Positions 15,263 through 20,451 of a stretch of 20,451 nucleotides of DNA are shown piece by piece. This DNA is from Methanobacteriota archaeon (GTDB taxonomy: Archaea > Thermoplasmatota > Thermoplasmata > RBG-16-68-12): NCBI GenBank assembly GCA_005878515.1, contig VBLZ01000071.1, positions 1 to 20,451 of the forward strand, written 5' to 3'. The stretch's first letter is position 1. Each line of letters starts with the position of its first letter. The notes under the pieces are model-generated. The model did not search any database, was not told the DNA's origin, and saw only the letters and a list, made by a program, of their open reading frames with translations. The position numbers and the translations under genes were made by a program.

Positions 15263-16030
15263 GTGGGCGGGGATCGCAAGGCTGCGTTGACCGTTGTGAT
15301 TCCCACCTACAACGAGCGCGTCAATATTGACGCCCTATTCGGTGAATTCGCTCGTTTGAAGAAGGCGTGGCCGATTCCGTTTGACATCCTCATCGTCGAC
15401 GATGGCTCGCCCGACGGCACCCGGGAAGCCGCCTACAATTTGGGCCAGCGGTACGGTCTCGACGTTCGCGTTCACGTCCGTCCGGGATCCCGGGGCCTCG
15501 GCACCGCGATCGTGGCGGGGCTGAACCTATGCGACACCTTCCTGGTGTGCGCGATGGATGCGGATCTCTCACACCCACCGATTCTGATCCCGACTTTGTT
15601 TGAGCGTCTCAATGGATTCGACGGGACAGTCGCGTCTCGGTACGCCGTCGGAGGCAGGATCGCCGACTGGTCCCTCCATCGGAGGATCATCAGCCGTGTC
15701 GCGACGAGAATCGCCAAATCCGCGTTGGACATCCGCTGCGCTGATCCTCTCTCTGGGTACTTCCTGTTTCGTACCGCATCGTTCCGCGGCATCAAGATCA
15801 CCGGTCTCGGGAACAAACCGCTTCTCGAGATTCTGGGCCGACAGGGTTTGGGAGTCTTCGAAGTGCCTTACGAGTTTCGCAACCGCGCGGCCGGGGAGAG
15901 CAAGCTCACGATGCGAGCGATTCTCGAATACATCCTGCTCGTCCTTCGATTGCACTGGACCCAGCGTGGCCCCTTAGGGCCGTCGAAGGAGACCATCGAA
16001 ACGGCGGTGGCCGTGACGCGCAACTCTTGA
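15263..16030 (+). CDS. Dpm1-like polyprenyl-phosphate glycosyltransferase (GT2)
   Basis: 255 residues from GTG at 15263, the usual size of archaeal Dpm1-like enzymes. GT-A motifs are LTVVIPTYNERVNIDALF, LIVDDGSPDGTREAA, GLGTAIVAGLN and CAMDADLSHPP with the DAD metal site. DPLSGYFLFRTASF and YEFRNRAAGESKLTMRAIL follow, the latter with the conserved GxSK segment. The family moves mannose or glucose from GDP- or UDP-sugar to dolichyl/polyprenyl phosphate on the cytosolic face. No C-terminal membrane domain is present, so it is the short type. It diverges from the glycan operon and shares its promoter region. A 5-codon mini-ORF (ATG 15241 to TGA 15258) precedes the start. Confidence 0.9.
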   Translation: MGGDRKAALTVVIPTYNERVNIDALFGEFARLKKAWPIPFDILIVDDGSPDGTREAAYNLGQRYGLDVRVHVRPGSRGLGTAIVAGLNLCDTFLVCAMDADLSHPPILIPTLFERLNGFDGTVASRYAVGGRIADWSLHRRIISRVATRIAKSALDIRCADPLSGYFLFRTASFRGIKITGLGNKPLLEILGRQGLGVFEVPYEFRNRAAGESKLTMRAILEYILLVLRLHWTQRGPLGPSKETIETAVAVTRNS

Positions 16031-16052
16031 TCGAACCACGACGGGTCCGATC

Positions 16053-16585
16053 TCAGGAGATGGTGGTCCGTTGGACATCCAAGTCGGACCGGACCGTATG
16101 CAATACGCCCCGAGGGATCGGTTCCGCGATCATCGCGAGGATCGGCTCCGAGGCTGCGATGACCATCTCTCCTAAGTTATCGATGTACAGCGTGTAGTAT
16201 TGGCCGTTGGTCTGGAAGTCCCGGTAGACGTGCAACGAATCCCCATCTGAGAGCATGAAATTGAGGCCCGTGAAGCCTCCGTACTTGTCGATCGCCATGT
16301 CCCGCACCGCCGTCGTGGCTTCAGCCAGACCCTCATGCGTTCGGCTGGTCAGACGACCGAGGAGAGAGTGAAAGAGGACCTGCGAATCGAGCAGGCCAGG
16401 CTCCTCCGGATCGTTCACGAGGGAACCGTTGTGCTGGAACGCCCACGTTACGCCGTCTCGCTCTTCGATGAACGGATGAGCGTACTTCCGTGCGACGAGG
16501 CCAGCAGCACTCGCGAGGTCCGCGAACTCCTCGAACAGGTCGTAGTATACGGGTCCCGGCTCACGACCCCCATCATCCGGCAGAA
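16053..16585 (-). pseudogene. Class II glutamine amidotransferase, decayed
   Basis: The C-terminal half is typical: YAHPFIEERDGVTWAFQHNG with the Asn-Gly of the oxyanion site, LLDSQVLFHSLL, TGLNFMLSDGDSLHVYRD and ASEPILAMIAEPIPRG. The N-terminal CRMMGVVSRDP, which should expose Cys1, lies in another frame at about 16582-16550. It is followed by VYYDLFEEFADLASAAG in the main frame. One extra C in the run at GACCCGTATAC would join them. LASAAG then runs straight into LVARKYAHPF, so the HxDGWG segment and the following part seem deleted. The codon before Cys1 is TTC, not a start. The main frame is open back to an ATG at 16937, but that extension shows no family features. The enzyme as read would be inactive. 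Confidence 0.72.
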
Positions 16586-16830
16586 GTGTTGCGGCGGGGG
16601 ATCGTCCGGTCTCCCCGCCCACCCCGTGCGCGGCCGCGAAGAGCCCTCTCTCTTCTACCGAATGAGCCTCGAGCTTGGCCTCGACGATTACGGATGGAAC
16701 ACGCGCTTGCCGTTTCCCGGGAACGGAGCGCGTCGAGACGATCGCGGTGAACACGGATCTCCCCGACGGAGCGTCCGAATTGACGGTCCTTAGATTGCGA
16801 GGATTCCGGTCGCGAGGTTGAAGAGTGAAA

Positions 16831-16845
16831 TTCCAGTGACTGGAA
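16831..16845. promoter_or_regulatory. 15-base perfect dyad TTCCAGTGACTGGAA
   Basis: Seven-base arms around a single central G, in non-coding DNA about 245 bases upstream of the amidotransferase remnant. It looks like a regulator binding site, but no TATA-like box is close to it. No second copy was noticed in the window. Confidence 0.3.
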
Positions 16846-17065
16846 GGAACGCCCGACATCCAGCACAGCTCCCGAATGCGTCGTCCGGCATCTGCACCAG
16901 CTGGGTCGCACGAACCGGCTTTCTCCAGTCGATTCAACTCATCGGAATCGGACAGGTCCCCCGCCTTCCGTGCTCGCGCGCAAGCTTCCGGATTTCACGC
17001 TGTTGACCGGGTAGAAAGGGATCAATTGTCCGGGTCGAAGAAATCCGTGGCCGCCTGTCGGAAGA

Positions 17066-17102
17066 CTTAAGTATTTTTCATCCAATCGGCTACAATATAA
17101 TT
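17066..17102 (+). promoter_or_regulatory. Archaeal promoter of the UGPase locus
   Basis: Two AT-rich elements in GC-rich surroundings: CTTAAGTATTTTT (17066-17078) and ACAATATAATT (17092-17102). The second is centred about 26-30 bases before the GTG at 17127, the normal distance from TATA box to a leaderless start. Alternatively it drives a 140-base leader to the ATG at 17267. Confidence 0.5.
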
Positions 17103-17126
17103 GGGCGGGCGCGACATACCGTTCGG

Positions 17127-17270
17127 GTGCGTGGGGGAGTGTGCGAGCATGAGACCACGGTGGAAGCCTTCGGACCATCCCGTTCGTCGTTTGCGATGGT
17201 TCCACCGCGGCCCGACCGGAACGATCCCCAGTGGGTTTTCAAGGATGTCACGGGGGAGGCAAGCCCATGA
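17127..17270 (+). CDS. Possible small ORF overlapping the UGPase start (ATGA)
   Basis: Reads 47 codons from GTG 17127, or 43 from GTG 17139, ending in a TGA that overlaps the ATG of the first UGPase copy (17267-17270). From GTG 17139, third positions are about 71% G or C (30 of 42 codons before the last). The peptide begins MCEHETTVEAFG and ends KDVTGEASP; no family is recognised. A TATA-like box lies at the distance expected for a leaderless start at 17127. It may instead be an untranslated leader, because the region can also form a strong hairpin. Confidence 0.35.
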   Translation: MRGGVCEHETTVEAFGPSRSSFAMVPPRPDRNDPQWVFKDVTGEASP

Positions 17271-17815
17271 AAGCGGTCATCCCCGCGGCAGGCCTGGGCA
17301 GCCGTTTCCTCCCTCTCACGAAGGAACAGCCGAAAGAGATGCTGCCCGTCGTGGACAAGCCCGCAATCCATTGGGTCGTGGAAGAAGCCATTGCCTCCGG
17401 TGCGACGGATCTCCTCATCATCACAGGTCGCGAGAAACGCGCGGTCGAGGACTATTTCGACGGCTCCATTCGCTGGGATCATTACCTCAAGGCGAATCAC
17501 GGCAATGCCCTCCGCCAACTGGAGGAGCTCGCTTCCAGCGCAGACTTCCACTTCATCCGACAACGAGAACCTCGCGGCCTCGGGGACGCCATCCTGCGGG
17601 CCGAGAAACACGTCGGGGATGAGCCGTTCCTCGTCCTCCTAGGGGACACAATCCACGTGGCGGACGTCCCTGTCGCGAAACAACTTTGGGACACGTTCCA
17701 GCGACTTGGCCAGCCGGTGATCGCCGTCGAGCACGTCCGGCCGGAGAAGATCTCGGACTACGGGATCGTCCAGGAAGACGGCTGGATCGACGACCGAACC
17801 GTTCGGGTGCGGGAT
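17136..17815 (+). repeat. Tandem 680-bp direct repeat, copy A
   Basis: Identical to 17816-18495 except for one base seen on reading (17518 A against 18198 G, a silent Gln codon). It contains the leader, the small ORF and the first 183 codons of UGPase. A 14-base match ACCGTTCGGGTGCG occurs at 17118-17131, before the repeat, and at the end of each copy (17798-17811, 18478-18491). This is the likely site of unequal crossover. Confidence 0.95.
17155..17210 (+). other. Composite stem-loop in the UGPase leader
   Basis: CGGTGGAA (17158-17165) pairs with TTCCACCG (17200-17207), extended by CC/GG at the outer end. Inside, CCATC (17175-17179) pairs with GATGG (17195-17199), leaving an 8-base bulge on the 5' side. 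It lies between the promoter and the ribosome site GGGGGAGG (17252-17259). The same structure is repeated at 17835-17890 by the tandem duplication. A role in expression is inferred. Confidence 0.4.
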
Positions 17816-17950
17816 GGAGTGTGCGAGCATGAGACCACGGTGGAAGCCTTCGGACCATCCCGTTCGTCGTTTGCGATGGTTCCACCGCGGCCCGACCGGA
17901 ACGATCCCCAGTGGGTTTTCAAGGATGTCACGGGGGAGGCAAGCCCATGA
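17267..17950 (+). pseudogene. Truncated UTP-glucose-1-phosphate uridylyltransferase, fused to small ORF
   Basis: Starts at ATG 17267 with GGGGGAGG 7 bases before it. Residues 1-183 equal the full gene downstream and include the nucleotide-binding GLGSR (9-13), PKEML with K23, and LLGDT with D127. At 17815 the duplication junction replaces the remaining catalytic part with 44 residues that are the in-frame sequence of the upstream small ORF. The stop TGA overlaps the ATG of the intact copy as ATGA. It lacks the VEKP strand, the acid of FDIGTKL and the C-terminal dimer helices, so it is probably inactive, but it is fully open and could be made as a 227-residue protein. Confidence 0.85.
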
Positions 17951-18495
17951 AAGCGGTCATCCCCGCGGCAGGCCTGGGCAGCCGTTTCCTCCCTCTCACG
18001 AAGGAACAGCCGAAAGAGATGCTGCCCGTCGTGGACAAGCCCGCAATCCATTGGGTCGTGGAAGAAGCCATTGCCTCCGGTGCGACGGATCTCCTCATCA
18101 TCACAGGTCGCGAGAAACGCGCGGTCGAGGACTATTTCGACGGCTCCATTCGCTGGGATCATTACCTCAAGGCGAATCACGGCAATGCCCTCCGCCAGCT
18201 GGAGGAGCTCGCTTCCAGCGCAGACTTCCACTTCATCCGACAACGAGAACCTCGCGGCCTCGGGGACGCCATCCTGCGGGCCGAGAAACACGTCGGGGAT
18301 GAGCCGTTCCTCGTCCTCCTAGGGGACACAATCCACGTGGCGGACGTCCCTGTCGCGAAACAACTTTGGGACACGTTCCAGCGACTTGGCCAGCCGGTGA
18401 TCGCCGTCGAGCACGTCCGGCCGGAGAAGATCTCGGACTACGGGATCGTCCAGGAAGACGGCTGGATCGACGACCGAACCGTTCGGGTGCGGGAT
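17816..18495 (+). repeat. Tandem 680-bp direct repeat, copy B
   Basis: Directly abuts copy A. It carries the leader hairpin, the ribosome site and the first 183 codons of the complete UGPase gene, which continues in unique sequence after 18495. Confidence 0.95.
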
Positions 18496-18807
18496 CTCGT
18501 CGAGAAGCCGCGCCCCGAAGAGGCCCCCTCAGACCTCGCGATCTCCGGGAGCTACGTTCTCACCCCCGCGATTTTCGACGCGATTCGCAGAACCCCGGAG
18601 GGAAAGAAGGGCGAGGTCCAGCTCACCGACGCCCTTCGGATCCTCCTTCACGACGAGCCCATCTACGGATACCGCTTTGTCGGCCGGCGATTCGATATCG
18701 GCACGAAGCTTGATTGGTTCCGGGCTCATGTGGAACTCACCCTGATGCGCGGCGAGTTCCGAGAGCCGGCTCGGGACTTCCTTCGGGAACTCCTCCGGGA
18801 AGGCTAG
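17947..18807 (+). CDS. galU: UTP-glucose-1-phosphate uridylyltransferase
   Basis: 286 residues, normal for the GalU/HasC type. It forms UDP-glucose from UTP and glucose-1-phosphate in the cytosol. Motifs: VIPAAGLGSRFLPLTKEQPK with K23 of the catalytic signature, LLGDT with D127, DYGIVQED, LVEKPRPEEAPSDL, GEVQLTDALR, and FDIGTKLDWFRAHVEL near the C-terminus, matching the GalU DVGSK...N-E-L segment. The ATG at 17947 has GGGGGAGG 7 bases before it inside the duplicated leader. A transcript from 17100 would cover the truncated copy first, with ATGA coupling into this one. It supplies UDP-glucose to the glycan enzymes. A closely related dTDP-glucose enzyme is less likely. Confidence 0.9.
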   Translation: MKAVIPAAGLGSRFLPLTKEQPKEMLPVVDKPAIHWVVEEAIASGATDLLIITGREKRAVEDYFDGSIRWDHYLKANHGNALRQLEELASSADFHFIRQREPRGLGDAILRAEKHVGDEPFLVLLGDTIHVADVPVAKQLWDTFQRLGQPVIAVEHVRPEKISDYGIVQEDGWIDDRTVRVRDLVEKPRPEEAPSDLAISGSYVLTPAIFDAIRRTPEGKKGEVQLTDALRILLHDEPIYGYRFVGRRFDIGTKLDWFRAHVELTLMRGEFREPARDFLRELLREG

Positions 18808-18856
18808 GTGGAAGGATTCGGCGTCTCGATCCCCCGCCCGCAAGAAGTCAGGCCCT

Positions 18857-18885
18857 CCTCCCAATATCATATGACCACCGGGAGG
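18857..18885 (+). other. Inverted repeat covering the aminotransferase ribosome site
   Basis: CCTCCC at 18857-18862 can pair with GGGAGG at 18880-18885, which contains the Shine-Dalgarno of the gene at 18893. The 17-base loop holds the AT-rich AATATCATATG, which could instead be a TATA element for a leaderless start. Confidence 0.3.
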
Positions 18886-18892
18886 GGAACCG

Positions 18893-20032
18893 ATGAGAAC
18901 CGTTTCGGGCATGACATCGGTGCCGATGTCTGCACCCGCCGTCGGCCCTGCGGAACTCGCGCTTGTGTCAAAGGCGATCGAGACCGGATGGATCTCCTCC
19001 CGGGGGCAGTTCCTCACCGACTTCGAGGAGGCGTTCGCGCGCTACGTCCGGGGAGGCCAGGGGATCGCCACGACGAGCGGCACGACCGCACTTCATCTCG
19101 CCCTCGCGGCCCTCCGAATCGGTCCGGGGGACGAGGTCGTAGTCCCGGACTTCACGATGATCGCATGCGCAAACGCGGTCTTGTATTGCGGCGCGACACC
19201 CATCTTCGGGGATGTCGATCCGACCACCTGGACCCTCGACCCGGCCGATCTCGAACGGAAAATCACCCGGCGTACGAGGGCCGTGATGCCGGTCCACATC
19301 TACGGCCACCCAGCCGACATGGACCCCATCCGACGCATTGCCCGAACGCACGGACTGAGCGTCGTCGAGGACGCGGCGGAGGCCCATGGCGCATTGTATC
19401 GGGGCAGGTCGGTCGGGGGCCTTGGGACCGCGGGGTGTTTCAGCTTCTACTCGAACAAGATCATCACGACCGGCGAAGGTGGCATGGTCGTCACCCAATC
19501 GAAGGCCGTCGCCGGGCGCGCCCGGCGACTTCGAGACCTCGCGTTCGCTCACGCCACTCGGGATTACCGGCATTCGGAACTCGCGTTCAATTACCGCATG
19601 ACGAACGTGCAAGCGGCAATCGGCCTGGCCCAGCTCCGTCGAATCGATGAGTTCATTGAGCATCGCCGGGCGTGCGCCCGAATCTATGCGGACCTGTTGG
19701 GGGACATCGATGGCGTGACGCTCCCCGCGGAAGCTCCGTGGGCACGCAACGTGTACTGGATGTACACGGTCCTCATCCCTGGCGGGGTGACCTCGCGGGC
19801 GCGGATCATTCGGCGCCTCGCGTCCGAGGGGATCGAATCGCGGGTCGCCTTCTGGCCCCTCCACCGCCAAGCGTTCCTCCGCAAAGGCAAGGGCGCCAAA
19901 GGCCGTTTCCCGATTGCGGACGATCTTTCGCGGCGGGGCCTGAGCTTACCCTCCGGGAACGGGATTACGGAAACGATGGTCGCGGAGGCGGCGCAGACCT
20001 TGAAGCGCGTTCTGCGGGAGGACGCTCGATGA
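18893..20032 (+). CDS. DegT/DnrJ/EryC1/StrS sugar aminotransferase (perosamine synthase-like)
   Basis: 379 residues. PLP enzyme that transfers an amino group from glutamate to a nucleotide-linked keto sugar. Markers are GQFLTDFEEAFARYV, ATTSGTTALHLALAAL (phosphate-binding), GDEVVVPDFTMIACANAV, VEDAAEAHGA with the pyridine-binding Asp, and FSFYSNKIITTGEGG with K189 as the PLP lysine. NYRMTNVQAAIGLAQL and a C-terminal ESRVAFWPLHRQ follow. The overall look is closest to GDP-perosamine or 4-amino sugar synthases. The ATG at 18893 has GGAGGGG 5 bases before it; ATGs a few codons in are possible. It follows galU by 85 bases and overlaps the cupin gene by 4 (ATGA), so these genes form a nucleotide-sugar operon. 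Confidence 0.9.
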   Translation: MRTVSGMTSVPMSAPAVGPAELALVSKAIETGWISSRGQFLTDFEEAFARYVRGGQGIATTSGTTALHLALAALRIGPGDEVVVPDFTMIACANAVLYCGATPIFGDVDPTTWTLDPADLERKITRRTRAVMPVHIYGHPADMDPIRRIARTHGLSVVEDAAEAHGALYRGRSVGGLGTAGCFSFYSNKIITTGEGGMVVTQSKAVAGRARRLRDLAFAHATRDYRHSELAFNYRMTNVQAAIGLAQLRRIDEFIEHRRACARIYADLLGDIDGVTLPAEAPWARNVYWMYTVLIPGGVTSRARIIRRLASEGIESRVAFWPLHRQAFLRKGKGAKGRFPIADDLSRRGLSLPSGNGITETMVAEAAQTLKRVLREDAR

Positions 20033-20451
20033 TTGAATTGGAGCGGCTCCGGGTCCGCGCGGATCGGCGAGGGCGCCTTGAGGAACTGTACCGGACGGGC
20101 CCTCGCCGCCCGCGAGTTGAGGAAGTCTACCGAATCACCTTTCGCCGGTCAGCGATCCGCGGCGGGCACTTCCATCGACGGAAACACGAGTTCGTCCTCG
20201 TCCTCCAGGGGACCCTCGAATGCGTTCTTTATCGTGCGCGTGGGGGCGTCCTGCAGAGGCTCCGCCTTGGGCCCCGAAGCGGCCTCCTTCACGTCCCTCC
20301 GGGTGTGGGCCATCAATTCCGGAACATCGGTTCGGCGCCCGCCCAGGCGCTCGTCCTGTCGACCATGCGATACGACGTAGCCCGGCCGGACAAGGTCCCG
20401 GCGAAGCCGTCCGTTTCTGGCCTGATAGGACGACTGTCGAACCCACGACAG
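20029..20451 (+). CDS. Cupin-domain protein of sugar metabolism, 3' end outside window
   Basis: Open from ATG 20029 to the last base: 141 codons with no stop. The ATG overlaps the TGA of the aminotransferase as ATGA, so it is coupled to it. After a charged N-terminus comes the cupin core: IRGGHFHRRKHEFVLVLQG (motif 1, two His and a Glu) and LLHVPPGVGHQFRNIG (motif 2, one His). This is the pattern of WxcM/FdtA-like ketoisomerases and CapF-type cupin domains in glycan clusters. A role on the same nucleotide sugar as the aminotransferase, or as a sugar-sensing accessory, is inferred. Confidence 0.8.
   Translation, partial: MIELERLRVRADRRGRLEELYRTGPRRPRVEEVYRITFRRSAIRGGHFHRRKHEFVLVLQGTLECVLYRARGGVLQRLRLGPRSGLLHVPPGVGHQFRNIGSAPAQALVLSTMRYDVARPDKVPAKPSVSGLIGRLSNPRQ

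Larger units (their letters stand above)
16586..17126. other. Gene-free interval between the amidotransferase remnant and the UGPase locus
   Basis: No convincing gene was found on either strand. The open frames here lack start signals, family motifs or neighbours in frame. It contains a perfect 15-base dyad at 16831-16845 and the plus-strand promoter near 17066-17102. No tRNA cloverleaf could be built around the GGGTCGAAGAAATCC at 17032-17046. Confidence 0.55.

Noticed and set aside
16586..16937. N-terminal extension of the amidotransferase, with a Cys after a CTG near 16866 as possible Cys1
   Set aside because: CRMMGVVSRDP in another frame at 16582 fits the family far better, so the extension is treated as non-coding.
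17029..17050. tRNA T-loop-like GGGTCGAAGAAATCC
   Set aside because: No matching acceptor, D or anticodon stems could be built around it.
17090..18291. Minus-strand open frames over the UGPase copies
   Set aside because: Antisense images of the plus-strand gene; they appear twice only because of the duplication.

Overview
The window is a stretch of a high-GC archaeal chromosome, most likely from a Thermoplasmata-like euryarchaeote. It opens inside the gene for the archaeal RNA polymerase subunit Rpo3 (RpoD), which has the archaeal/eukaryotic-type CxxC...CxxC loop. TATA-like boxes often sit about 25-30 bases before start codons, and the glycan genes are of archaeal type. The lineage call is an inference from gene style. 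No rRNA, tRNA, CRISPR array or transposase was found.

Layout. Positions 1-660 hold the 3' part of rpo3. Positions 726-3076 hold a BlaI-family repressor, a damaged M56/M48-type membrane metallopeptidase (its expected partner), a nucleotidyltransferase-fold protein and an 83-residue unknown. Positions 3115-4341 encode a membrane-anchored Kelch-repeat beta-propeller. From 15182 back to 4509 the minus strand carries ten glycan-assembly or modification genes: four class I SAM methyltransferases, two GT2 and one GT4 glycosyltransferases, a polytopic GT-C-like (DUF2029) transferase, an exported PF04185 phosphoesterase and an FkbM methyltransferase. The first seven are packed with 4-base stop/start overlaps or near-overlaps, so they look like one operon. 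A Dpm1-like GT2 gene (15263-16030) diverges from its head. After it come a decayed class II glutamine amidotransferase on the minus strand, a 680-bp tandem duplication that created a truncated and a full-length UTP-glucose-1-phosphate uridylyltransferase, a DegT/DnrJ/EryC1/StrS sugar aminotransferase and a cupin protein cut by the window end.

How it fits together. UGPase, the aminotransferase and the cupin would supply nucleotide sugars, including an amino sugar. Dpm1 would charge a polyprenyl-phosphate. The GT2, GT4 and GT-C enzymes would build a surface glycan, and the methyltransferases could cap or decorate it. The best candidate for something undescribed is regulatory. A dyad of the form ACTAT-N4-ATAGT lies just before the BlaI-like gene, again at the promoter of the nucleotidyltransferase operon, and with one mismatch in the divergent promoter between the methyltransferase/GT operon and dpm1. 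This suggests a BlaI-type regulon that controls surface-glycan synthesis in an archaeon, while the partner peptidase gene is broken in this sequence.

Two genes (peptidase and amidotransferase) show both a frameshift and an apparent internal deletion, and the UGPase locus has a near-perfect tandem duplication. Real genome decay and assembly error both remain possible.
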